DNA from: Betaproteobacteria bacterium
GTDB taxonomy: Bacteria; Pseudomonadota; Gammaproteobacteria; Burkholderiales; SG8-39
Assembly (NCBI GenBank): GCA_005881595.1
Contig: VBBY01000013.1
Span: 1-34,962, forward strand
Length of the DNA stretch: 34,962 bases
Direction of reading: 5' to 3'
Shown one piece after another: positions 16,410 through 26,304 of this stretch; the stretch's first letter is position 1; each line of letters starts with the position of its first letter. The translations under genes were made by a program, and so were the position numbers. Under the pieces are notes generated by a model. It had not been told where the DNA came from. It saw nothing but the letters and a program-made list of their open reading frames with translations, and made no database searches.

Positions 16410-17121
16410 GAAACCCGTGGCCATCGTTCGGCACTCCGCCAGCGAGGGACCGGCGTATTTTGCCACCTATCTCGAGCGCCGCTCAATTCCATGGCAGCTG
16501 ATCGCGCTCGACGCCGGGGAGCCGGTGCCGCGCGACGTTGCTGGGTTCTCGGGCCTGGCGCTGATGGGCGGGCCGATGAGCGCCAATGACCCGCTGCCCT
16601 GGATAGCGCCGGTGCTGGAGCTGATCCGCGACGCCGTGCGCAGGGACGTCCCGGCGATCGGCCATTGCCTCGGCGCTCAGCTGATGTCGAAGGCCTTCGG
16701 CGGCACGGTGCGCGCCAGCGCCGTCAGGGAGATCGGCTGGGGCGAGGTGCGCGTCGCCGACAACGCGGTGGCGCGCGACTGGATGGGCGAGCTGCAGGCG
16801 TTCGAATCGTTCCACTGGCACGGCGAGACCTTCAGCATCCCGCCCGGCGCGACGCGGGTGCTGGAGAACGCGCACTGCGAGAACCAGGCTTATGCGCTCG
16901 GCAGGCATTTCGGCATGCAGTGCCACGTCGAGATGACCGAAGAGCTGGTCCGCGCGTGGCTGCGCAGCGGCGGCGACGAGCTCAGGAGCAACGCGACCAG
17001 CCCGGCCGTGCAGCGGCCAGAGCAGATGGAAGCGGACTTGCAGAAGAGGCTGGAGCAGCTCCACGCGGTCGCCGACCGCATCTACGACCGCTGGACGCAG
17101 GGACTCAGTCGCGGAAGTTGA
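16408..17121 (+). CDS. Class I glutamine amidotransferase (GuaA-N-like)
   Basis: 237-aa stand-alone GATase1 domain. The nucleophile Cys is in [16 protein letters not shown] and the His-Glu pair in [12 protein letters not shown], so the catalytic triad is complete. The sequence starts [22 protein letters not shown], a form common in YLR126C/PuuD-distant 'GMP synthase-like' amidotransferases that act on unknown substrates. There is no synthetase domain and no obvious partner nearby. The open frame reaches back to 16201, but that part is antisense to the protease. The 3' end overlaps yajQ on the opposite strand by 17 nt. Confidence 0.9.
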   Translation: MKPVAIVRHSASEGPAYFATYLERRSIPWQLIALDAGEPVPRDVAGFSGLALMGGPMSANDPLPWIAPVLELIRDAVRRDVPAIGHCLGAQLMSKAFGGTVRASAVREIGWGEVRVADNAVARDWMGELQAFESFHWHGETFSIPPGATRVLENAHCENQAYALGRHFGMQCHVEMTEELVRAWLRSGGDELRSNATSPAVQRPEQMEADLQKRLEQLHAVADRIYDRWTQGLSRGS

Positions 17122-17590
17122 TGAACTGGAGCGGCAGGTCGGTGACCGACTTGCGCACCAGCTGGATCGCGGCCTGCAGGTCGTCCTTCTTCGCCCCGGC
17201 TACGCGTACCGCGTCGCCCTGGATCGAGGCGCTCAGCTTGAGCTTGGAATCCTTGACGAGCTTCACCATGCTCTTCGCCCTGTCCTGGGCGATCCCCACG
17301 CGCACCGTCAGCGGCCGCTTCAGCTTGTCGCCCGAGATTCTCTCCACGCTGCCGGGCTCGAGGCAGCGCACGTCGACGTTGCGCTTTGCAAGGCGCGCGC
17401 GCAGCACGTCCATCACCTGGTTGAGCTTGAACTCGTCGTCGGCGTAGACGGTGAGCAGCAGCTCGCTCAGCTCGACGCGCGCGTCCGAGCCCTTGAAGTC
17501 GAAGCGATTGGTGATTTCCTTGTTGGCCTGCTCGACCGCGTTCCTGACTTCCTGCCGGTCGACCTGGGAAACAATGTCGAACGAAGGCAT
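17105..17590 (-). CDS. yajQ: YajQ family nucleotide-binding protein
   Basis: 161-aa cytosolic protein made of two ferredoxin-like folds. The Xanthomonas homologue is reported to bind cyclic di-GMP and act with a LysR regulator; others bind GTP or ATP. Family landmarks present are [67 protein letters not shown] and the C-terminal [10 protein letters not shown]. Its ATG overlaps the TAA of the upstream TctC-type gene (TAATG), implying coupled translation of a binding protein with a possible second-messenger protein. Confidence 0.95.
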   Translation of the reverse strand: MPSFDIVSQVDRQEVRNAVEQANKEITNRFDFKGSDARVELSELLLTVYADDEFKLNQVMDVLRARLAKRNVDVRCLEPGSVERISGDKLKRPLTVRVGIAQDRAKSMVKLVKDSKLKLSASIQGDAVRVAGAKKDDLQAAIQLVRKSVTDLPLQFINFRD

Positions 17591-18546
17591 TATTGCGCCT
17601 TGACGCCCGCTGCCCGCATCACTTCACCGAGCACCGCATATTCGTCCCGCAGGAACGCATCGAACTCCCCGGGCGACATCGCCATCGGCTCGGCGCCGAG
17701 CTTGGCGAGGCGCTCTTTCAGGTCGGCGCTCTGCAGCGCGCGCTGGGTCTCGGCGTTCAGCCGCGCGAGCACTTCGCGCGGCGTGTGCGCCGGCGCCAGC
17801 ATGCCGACCCAGAAATTGAACTCGCCGCGCGGGAAGCCGGCCTCGGCGATGGTCGGCACGTCGGGGAAAGCCGGCGAGCGCCTGCCGGTGCTCACGGCGA
17901 GCGCGAGCAGCCGGCCTTCGCGGATCTGGCCGACCGCCGTGGTGAGCGGCGTCCAGGTGAACTGGGTCCTGCCGCCCATCGTCTCGGTCAGCGACTCCGG
18001 CGAACCCTTGAGCGGCACGTGCACCGCGTCGATGCCGGCCGCCATGCGGAATTTTTCGGCGCTGATGTGCGCGGCGCTGCCGATGCCGGCGGTGGCGTAG
18101 TTGAGCTGGCCTGGTTTCGCCTTCGCCATCGCGACGAGATCGCGCACCGAGCGCACCCCCAGCTCGGGCGACACCACCAGTACCGAGGGCAGGCCGGCGA
18201 GCGGCGCCACCCCGGCAAAATCCTTCAGTGTGTCGTAGGGCAGGTTGGCGTAGAGCACCGGGTTGACGACGTGGCCGGTCGATACCACCGCCAGGGTGTA
18301 GCCGTCGGGCGGGGATTTGGCGAGCGCAGCGATGCCGATGGTGCCGCCGGCGCCGGGGCGGTTTTCCACTACCACCGGCTGTCCCAGTGCGCTCGACAGA
18401 CGCTCGGCGATCGGCCGCGCCATCGTGTCGGTGGCCGAGCCCGGCGTGAAGGGCACGATGATTCTCAGCGGCTTGGACGGGTAGGGCTGGGCGAGCGCGC
18501 CGCAGAGCGGCGCCAGCGCCAGCAGCGCGGCAACCATGATCTTCAT
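17590..18546 (-). CDS. Tripartite tricarboxylate transporter (Bug/TctC) substrate-binding protein
   Basis: 318-aa periplasmic binding protein with signal peptide [19 protein letters not shown]. Family landmarks are [65 protein letters not shown] and the conserved G-x-GS-AAH region ([13 protein letters not shown]). Bug proteins are greatly expanded in betaproteobacteria and most are orphans like this one: no TctA/TctB genes are adjacent. The ligand is unknown, most often a carboxylate. A strong AGGAGGAGG, partly formed by the preceding stop codon, sits 6 nt before the ATG, so it is coupled to the upstream unknown gene. Confidence 0.93.
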   Translation of the reverse strand: MKIMVAALLALAPLCGALAQPYPSKPLRIIVPFTPGSATDTMARPIAERLSSALGQPVVVENRPGAGGTIGIAALAKSPPDGYTLAVVSTGHVVNPVLYANLPYDTLKDFAGVAPLAGLPSVLVVSPELGVRSVRDLVAMAKAKPGQLNYATAGIGSAAHISAEKFRMAAGIDAVHVPLKGSPESLTETMGGRTQFTWTPLTTAVGQIREGRLLALAVSTGRRSPAFPDVPTIAEAGFPRGEFNFWVGMLAPAHTPREVLARLNAETQRALQSADLKERLAKLGAEPMAMSPGEFDAFLRDEYAVLGEVMRAAGVKAQ

Positions 18547-18558
18547 GCCGACCTCCTC

Positions 18559-20621
<2,063 letters not shown>

Positions 20622-20628
20622 CCTAGCC

Positions 20629-21531
<903 letters not shown>

Positions 21532-21547
21532 CGCCGTCGGTTTTCGG

Positions 21548-22735
21548 TCAATGCGCCGCCGCCCTGGGCAGCGCGCCGCGCGCGAGGAAGTTCTGCACCA
21601 GCGGCGCCAGCCGCTCGACCACCAGGCGGCCCTCGGCCGGCGTCATGACGAGCGGCGGCAGCATGCGGATGACATTGTCGGCGGTGACGTTGATCACCAG
21701 AGCGGCGTCGAGCGCCTCCTTCACCAGCTCGCCGCAGGGCCGCTCGAGCTCGACGCCGAGCATCAGGCCCATGCCGCGGATTTCGGTAATGCCATGGACT
21801 TCCGAAAGCCCGTTACGGATGACTGCGCCTACCTTTTCGGCATTCGCGAGCAGGCCTTCCTCCTTGATTGTGTCGATGGTCGTGACCACCGCGGTCATCG
21901 CCAGCGGATTGCCGCCGAAGGTCGAGCCGTGGTTGCCGGGCTTGAGCACGCCCCTGGCGCGCCCGCCGACGACGCAGGCGCCCACCGGCACGCCCGAGCC
22001 CAGGCCTTTCGCCAGCGGCACCACATCGGGAAGGAAGCCGGCGTGCTGGTAGACGAACCATTTTCCGGTGCGCCCCAGCCCGCACTGCACCTCGTCCGAG
22101 ATGAACAGCCAGTCGCGGCGCTCGCAGATCTCCTTGAGGCCGCGCAGGTAATCGAGGCGCGAGACGTTGATGCCACCTTCGCCCTGGATCGGCTCGACCA
22201 TCACCGCCGCGACGTTGCGGTTGTGCTCGGCGAGGGTGCGCACGGCGTCCAGGTCGTTGAGCGGCACGCGCACGAAACCCGAGACCAGCGGCTCGAAGCC
22301 GGCTTGCACTTTGCGGCTTCCCGTGGCCGAGAGGGTGGCCAGCGAGCGGCCGTGGAACGCCTTCTCCATGACCACAATCGCCGGCTCGGCGATGCCGCGC
22401 TCGTGGCCATACTTGCGCGCGATCTTGATCGCCGCCTCGTTGGCCTCCAGCCCGGAATTGCAGAAGAACACCTCGTCCAGCCCGGTGATCTCGGCGAGGC
22501 GGTCGGCAGCCGCCTCCTGGAGCGGGATGCGAAACAGGTTGGAGGTGTGCATCAGCCGGCCGATCTGCTCGGAGAGCGCGCGCGTCAGCCTGGGGTGCGC
22601 ATAGCCCAGGGTGTTCACCGCGATGCCGGCGAGGGCGTCGAGATACTTCTTTCCCGCCTCGTCCCAGAGCCACACGCCTTCGCCGCGCACGAAGGCCACC
22701 GGCTGCCGGGCATAGGTGTTCATGACGTGGGACAT
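21548..22735 (-). CDS. argD: Acetylornithine aminotransferase (class III)
   Basis: PLP-dependent transamination in arginine synthesis (N-acetylornithine/N-acetylglutamate semialdehyde), possibly also succinyldiaminopimelate. The protein is 395 aa with GVWLWDEAGKKYLDALAGIAVNTLGYAHP, FFCNSGLEANEAAIKIARK, FHGRSLATLSATG, EPIQGEGGI, FISDEVQCGLGRTGKW and the PLP-lysine motif PLAKGLGSGVPVGA, followed by HGSTFGGNPLA. A GGGGAG Shine-Dalgarno is 6 nt before the ATG. It begins just downstream of the terminator closing the decarboxylase transcript and heads the argD-argF unit. Confidence 0.95.
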   Translation of the reverse strand: MSHVMNTYARQPVAFVRGEGVWLWDEAGKKYLDALAGIAVNTLGYAHPRLTRALSEQIGRLMHTSNLFRIPLQEAAADRLAEITGLDEVFFCNSGLEANEAAIKIARKYGHERGIAEPAIVVMEKAFHGRSLATLSATGSRKVQAGFEPLVSGFVRVPLNDLDAVRTLAEHNRNVAAVMVEPIQGEGGINVSRLDYLRGLKEICERRDWLFISDEVQCGLGRTGKWFVYQHAGFLPDVVPLAKGLGSGVPVGACVVGGRARGVLKPGNHGSTFGGNPLAMTAVVTTIDTIKEEGLLANAEKVGAVIRNGLSEVHGITEIRGMGLMLGVELERPCGELVKEALDAALVINVTADNVIRMLPPLVMTPAEGRLVVERLAPLVQNFLARGALPRAAAH

Positions 22736-22749
22736 AGTGGGCTCCCCAA

Positions 22750-22777
22750 ATGCAAAACGGCGGCCCGCGCCGCCGTT
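22750..22777 (-). terminator. Rho-independent terminator after the decarboxylase gene
   Basis: Perfect 8-bp inverted repeat AACGGCGG / CCGCCGTT (22756-22763 and 22770-22777) with a 6-nt loop. On the minus strand it reads into TTTTGCATTT. It lies between the decarboxylase stop (22820) and argD, so it separates polyamine-forming from arginine-synthesis transcripts. The T tract is short, so some read-through into argD is possible. Confidence 0.65.
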
Positions 22778-22819
22778 CAGGAAATGCTAACAGAAAATCA
22801 GGGACAGACCACCATTTCC

Positions 22820-24799
22820 CTAGCGCAGGCGCTGCAAGGATTTCTCTTCTTCCGGCTTAAGGACCCTGATGCACGGCAGGTAACCTTCGTGCACCACCCC
22901 GTGCATCTCCATGCGCTTGTGGGAATGCAGCAGGTCGGCGATGTAATCGACGATCTGGGAGGTGACGAGCTGCCCCGGCACGAGGACCGGGATGCCGGGC
23001 GGGTAGGGCACGATCTGGTCGGCGCAGATGCGCCCGGCGAGCTTCCCGTTGACGCGCTCGCGCTCGTCGAACACCTGAACCAGCTCGCCGCCGCAGTAAT
23101 AGGCGTCGCGCGGCAGATACCGCAGCCTGGTGAACGCAGGGATCTCCGGGGTCTGCACCAGCCGTCTGGGAGCACGGTTCTCGCGCGCGATGCGCATCAG
23201 CGCATCGTAGAGTCGCGATACCTTGGAGCGCGTGGTGCCGATGGTCAGCAGCAGCGTGAGCGTATTGAAGGTCGATTTCTCGACCTGGATGTTGTAGCGC
23301 TCGAAGAGCAGCCTCTGCAGGTCGTCGACGGTATAGCCGCAGCCCGAGATGTCGATCGTCACCTTGGTGGGGTCGAGCCGGATGCCGTCGTGCCGGACCT
23401 CGTCGGGCAGCAGATCGTCGAGCTCGAGGACGCGGAACACGCGTGTCGAATTTATGAGATTCCTGACCTCGCTGGCCAGCTCGAGCGTGCGCGAGAGCAG
23501 CTTGTAGCCTTCCATCATCGCCTGCTTGCGCGCGACGTCGAGGCTGGCGATGAGCCCGTATTGCGGGCTGGTCGAGGTATGCATGTTGAAGTTCTCGCGG
23601 AACAGGTGTTCCCTGAACCCCGGATCGTTGATGTGGATCATCGACGCCTGCGAGAACGCCGACAGCACCTTGTGCGTGGACTGCGTGGCGTAATCGGCTC
23701 CCGCCTCGAGCGCCGTCGGCCGGAACTCCGGATGGAAGCGCGCGAAGCCGTACCAGGCCTCGTCGATGATCACCTTGATCCCCTTGGCGTGCGCCGCCTC
23801 GATGATCGGGGCCAGGTCGTAGCGCAGCCCGTCGTACGTGCACGAGGTGAGGATCAATGCCTGCGCGTCGGGATGTTTTTTTATCGAGCTCAGCAGGATT
23901 TTCTTTGGCACGGGGCCGTACAGCCCGTATTTGCGGTTGAGCGCCGAGTCGAGGTAGACCGGGTGCGCGCCGGAGAGCACCACGCCGTGGTGCACGCTCT
24001 TGTGGCAATTGCGGTCGAGGAGCAGCTTCTCGCCCGGCGCGAGCAGGGTCTGGAAGATCACCTTGTTGGCGGTCGAGGTGCCGTTGGTCGCGAAATACGT
24101 CCGCCGCGCGCCAAACGCCTTCGCCGCCATCGCCTGCGCCTCGGCGATCACGCCCTTGGGCTCCATCAGCGAGTCGAGCATCGGCACCGACACCGACAGG
24201 TCGGCGTCGAACACGTGCTCGCCCATGAACTCGTAGAAATCGTTCACCCAGGGGCTGCCGCGCAGCGACTCCCCCGAGGAGTGGCCCGGCGTGTGCCACT
24301 GGTCCTTCGCCATCCACACGTAGTTCTTCAGCTGGTCGTAGAACGGCGTGCGCGCGCGCTCCTGGATCTGCGCGTTGAGGATGCGGTAGATGCCGCGGTA
24401 GTCGCGCTCCTCGCGGTAGAAGTAGCCATCCACCGATTCGGTGAACAGCTTGTCGACGACGTCGTCCTCCTTCTCCTGCGCGATCAGGATGTAGACGTCG
24501 AGCTCGGGCCGGAAGCGGGTGATGCGCTGCACCAGCTCGAGCGCCGACATCTGCAATTTCTTCTTTGAATTGGAGCCGTTCCTGGCCAGGCTGTAGAGCC
24601 GGTCATCCACCAGCACCGACTGCAGGTCGCGGTCCGATTCGATGAGCGAAAGCGCTTCCTTCGCGGTGGTCACGCCGGTGAAGCTGATGCCGAGCGGGTT
24701 ATCGAGCGTGCGCGCGGCGGCGTTGAGCCCCTTCACGAACTCGCGCAGCACCAGGGGCTCGTCGTTGATGACGAGGATCCGGCTGGTCAGCTTGGGCAT
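22820..24799 (-). CDS. Orn/Lys/Arg decarboxylase, fold type I with receiver-like N-terminal domain
   Basis: PLP-dependent basic amino acid decarboxylase (arginine, lysine or ornithine). The protein is 659 aa, shorter than E. coli LdcC (713) or AdiA (756). The wing domain (1-135) is receiver-like (RILVINDEP, VLVDDRL). The core contains WHTPGHSSGESLRGSP, YFATNGTSTANKVI, RNCHKSVHHGVVLSGAHPVYL, DEAWYGFARFHP (346-357) and the Schiff-base lysine K377 in ATQSTHKVLSAFSQASMIH. Substrate choice cannot be settled by eye. The neighbouring arg genes make arginine or ornithine plausible, giving agmatine or putrescine. A possible TATAGT -10 lies about 40 nt before the ATG. A terminator separates it from argD. 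Confidence 0.92.
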   Translation of the reverse strand: MPKLTSRILVINDEPLVLREFVKGLNAAARTLDNPLGISFTGVTTAKEALSLIESDRDLQSVLVDDRLYSLARNGSNSKKKLQMSALELVQRITRFRPELDVYILIAQEKEDDVVDKLFTESVDGYFYREERDYRGIYRILNAQIQERARTPFYDQLKNYVWMAKDQWHTPGHSSGESLRGSPWVNDFYEFMGEHVFDADLSVSVPMLDSLMEPKGVIAEAQAMAAKAFGARRTYFATNGTSTANKVIFQTLLAPGEKLLLDRNCHKSVHHGVVLSGAHPVYLDSALNRKYGLYGPVPKKILLSSIKKHPDAQALILTSCTYDGLRYDLAPIIEAAHAKGIKVIIDEAWYGFARFHPEFRPTALEAGADYATQSTHKVLSAFSQASMIHINDPGFREHLFRENFNMHTSTSPQYGLIASLDVARKQAMMEGYKLLSRTLELASEVRNLINSTRVFRVLELDDLLPDEVRHDGIRLDPTKVTIDISGCGYTVDDLQRLLFERYNIQVEKSTFNTLTLLLTIGTTRSKVSRLYDALMRIARENRAPRRLVQTPEIPAFTRLRYLPRDAYYCGGELVQVFDERERVNGKLAGRICADQIVPYPPGIPVLVPGQLVTSQIVDYIADLLHSHKRMEMHGVVHEGYLPCIRVLKPEEEKSLQRLR

Positions 24800-25149
24800 A
24801 CCGGGTCAGTACAGGCGCCTAGGGAAATCCAGAAGTCGCGCACTATAGCGCCAAGTCAATGCCTGCGTAGTTCCGCCGCGATCCTGGCAGTTTTTTCTCA
24901 TGCATGAGGCGAGCTCGCGCGCCTGCCACGAAGACGCCCGGCATCGGACCATCATCAATCGCCGTACCAGATGATCCGTAAGTTCGGCGACAGTACTGCG
25001 CAGGGATCTCGTCAGACGTCATACGTAAGATTATTACGCCGTACTTTGCAGCGTTTCCGGCCGTCCCCTAGCAACCACTAGGGACGGCCTTTTAATTTCG
25101 AATCGCGTTGTGTCCTGGACACGAGGCCAGCCGAGCGTAGGAGGTTCCT
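24800..25149. other. 350-bp gene-free stretch with palindromes and a lone terminator
   Basis: No frame of coding character is visible here on either strand. The 5' end is the decarboxylase leader. Then come a TTTTTT run (24891-24896), two abutting perfect palindromes CTCATGCATGAG (24897-24908) and GCGAGCTCGC (24909-24918), an inverted repeat CGTAA/TTACG (25024-25038) and a strong plus-strand terminator (25059-25098). The part from 25100 on is the upstream region of the HNH-like gene. I found no tRNA, tmRNA, 6S or SRP RNA features. An unrecognised small RNA or the remnant of a lost gene would explain the terminator. Confidence 0.5.
25059..25098 (+). terminator. Strong rho-independent terminator without an identified upstream gene
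   Basis: Stem GGCCGTCCC (25059-25067) pairs with GGGACGGCC (25081-25089). It is extended by TAG/CTA across a single bulged C and has a short loop; TTTTAATTT follows. Orientation is plus. The nearest upstream annotated gene is on the minus strand, so whatever it terminates lies in the gene-free stretch before it. Confidence 0.8.
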
Positions 25150-25671
25150 ATGCCTCGAACATCCACATTCTTAGTTGCTCTGGCATTCGCCGCTGCATCC
25201 TATGCACGCGATCTACCAGACCCGAAGCTCACTCCCGGGGCTACAAATCCTCAGGTTACCCAGAACAACATCAAAGCCAATATCTGCAAGAAAGGCTGGA
25301 CCAAGACTGTTCGACCTCCAGTTCAATTTACGGCCTCCCTCAAGGTGAAGCAGATAGCCGAATATCACTACACAGACACGAATCCTGCGCACTACGAGGA
25401 GGACCACCTCATCTCATTGGAGCTTGGTGGTGCCCCGAAGAATGAGAAGAACCTATGGCCGCAGCCACGTAGTGGGCCCTGGACCGCGAAAATGAAGGAC
25501 GATCTGGAAAACGTGCTCAACAAAGGATTGTGCTCGGGGGAGATGACGCTCGCAGTCGCTCAAAAGGCGATTCGCACTGACTGGGTTGCCGCCTACAAGA
25601 AGTACGTCATCCCCGTGGCGAAGACAAAAAAGGGCCCAACCTCTGAACGCAAGAAGTTATACGGCCAGTAA
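25150..25671 (+). CDS. Secreted HNH-like protein, unknown function
   Basis: 173-aa protein with signal peptide MPRTSTFLVALAFAAASYA. The mature part has DPKLTPGATNPQVTQNNI, ANICKKGWTKTVRPP (Cys46), AHYEEDHLISLELGG (E84-D85-H86) and NLWPQP, then LCSGEM (Cys128). The EDHLI.LELGG...NLWP pattern recalls the metal-binding DH and the following Asn of HNH endonucleases and recurs in uncharacterised secreted proteins of proteobacteria and actinobacteria; nuclease activity is inference. The two cysteines could form a disulfide. A GGAGG site is 6 nt before the ATG. Codon use is visibly more A/T-rich than the neighbours, suggesting horizontal acquisition. It is flanked by terminators on both sides and stands alone. 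Confidence 0.75.
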   Translation: MPRTSTFLVALAFAAASYARDLPDPKLTPGATNPQVTQNNIKANICKKGWTKTVRPPVQFTASLKVKQIAEYHYTDTNPAHYEEDHLISLELGGAPKNEKNLWPQPRSGPWTAKMKDDLENVLNKGLCSGEMTLAVAQKAIRTDWVAAYKKYVIPVAKTKKGPTSERKKLYGQ

Positions 25672-25750
25672 TTAAGGACGTGCAGTTCCCGCGTGGCCCG
25701 ACAGCGGCCGCACAGCTGCGGAGCCTGCAACCGGCACAGACCCGACGAAT

Positions 25751-25788
25751 AAAAAAGATCCAGCCGAAGCGCTGGGCGTGACTGGATC
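25751..25788 (-). terminator. Probable minus-strand terminator downstream of rpsT
   Basis: On the minus strand, GATCCAG and CTGGATC (25788-25782 and 25063-equivalent partner at 25763-25757) enclose an inner CCAGC/GCTGG helix and are followed by six T (25756-25751). It is the first T-rich hairpin met by a transcript leaving rpsT, about 220 nt past its stop. Such a transcript would run antisense to the small DUF3579-like ORF. It does not serve the HNH-like gene, which is on the other strand. Confidence 0.55.
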
Positions 25789-25823
25789 AAAGGCTTGGCA
25801 GCGAGAAAGGCATATCGGGTCAG

Positions 25824-25829
25824 TATAAT
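25824..25829 (+). promoter_or_regulatory. Perfect TATAAT -10 before the small DUF3579-like ORF
   Basis: Full-consensus TATAAT, 5 nt before an ATG. No consensus -35 is found 16-18 nt upstream, although TTGGCA occurs 24 nt away. The spacing implies a leaderless or near-leaderless mRNA for the 55-codon ORF. Confidence 0.5.
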
Positions 25830-25834
25830 TTCGC

Positions 25835-26002
25835 ATGCCCGACGCGAGCGCAGTGCAGTTCGTCTTCCAGGGGACGACTCTCGACGGCAAATATTCGCCC
25901 TTCGTCAGTTTCTCCAGGGACAACGAATTGCGCGTCCGTGATGGACGCGTTGCCGAGCGAAGCAAGCTCGCCGAGCTGCAGCGTGTCGGGGATACCGCTT
26001 AG
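25835..26002 (+). CDS. Small ORF resembling an internally deleted DUF3579 protein
   Basis: 55 codons. The first part, AVQFVFQGTTLDGK, resembles the opening of DUF3579 proteins (FxIQGxTxxGK). The second part, FVSFSRDNELRVRDGR, resembles their C-terminal FxMxFAxDNxLxVxEGR helix. The roughly 50 intervening residues of a normal (about 100 aa) member, including the RPSDWAERL stretch, are absent. Position supports this: DUF3579 genes commonly lie beside rpsT and murJ in betaproteobacteria. About three quarters of third codon positions are G or C, and a perfect TATAAT precedes the ATG. The similarity is from memory of the family, not a search. It may be a remnant, a working minimal form or an assembly collapse. 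It ends 4 nt before the convergent rpsT. Confidence 0.5.
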   Translation: MPDASAVQFVFQGTTLDGKYSPFVSFSRDNELRVRDGRVAERSKLAELQRVGDTA

Positions 26003-26005
26003 TTG

Positions 26006-26269
26006 TTACTTCATGCCCTTCAGGGCATGCGCCAGGCGGCTCTTGTGCCGGTCGCCGGCATTGCGGTGCATGACGCCTTTCGCGACCACGCGATCGATGA
26101 GGCGCTGCGAATCGCGCAGCGCTTTGGCAGCGGCGTCCTGGTTGCCGGCGGCGACCGCCTTGTTCACGTTCTTGATGGCGGTGCGCACGGTGGTGCGCAG
26201 CCTCATGTTGTGGATGCGGAGCTGCACCGCCTGGTGGGCGCGCTTGCGGGCGGACTTGATGTTTGCCAT
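26006..26269 (-). CDS. rpsT: 30S ribosomal protein S20
   Basis: 87-aa basic helical ribosomal protein that binds 16S rRNA. MANIKSARKRAHQAVQLRIHNMRLRTTVRTAIKNV is the standard opening and KGVMHRNAGDRHKSRLAHALKGMK the standard end. A TAGAAT hexamer (26302-26297) would give a leader of about 20 nt that is pyrimidine-rich and has no Shine-Dalgarno. The last codons contain a perfect inverted repeat CATGCCC/GGGCATG with a 4-nt loop (26012-26029). Divergent from murJ by 35 bp, the usual betaproteobacterial arrangement. Confidence 0.97.
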   Translation of the reverse strand: MANIKSARKRAHQAVQLRIHNMRLRTTVRTAIKNVNKAVAAGNQDAAAKALRDSQRLIDRVVAKGVMHRNAGDRHKSRLAHALKGMK

Positions 26270-26304
26270 GAAGGGGTGGGTCCGGAAAGGGGCCGAATTC
26301 TAGC

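Noticed and set aside
24859-24896. T6 run at 24891-24896 as a second plus-strand terminator
   Set aside because: The best preceding stem is four base pairs (TGCC/GGCA) with a long loop, too weak to call.
24930-25098. A tRNA or known structural RNA before the 25.06 kb terminator
   Set aside because: I could not place acceptor, D, anticodon and T arms, nor tmRNA, 6S or SRP RNA core motifs.
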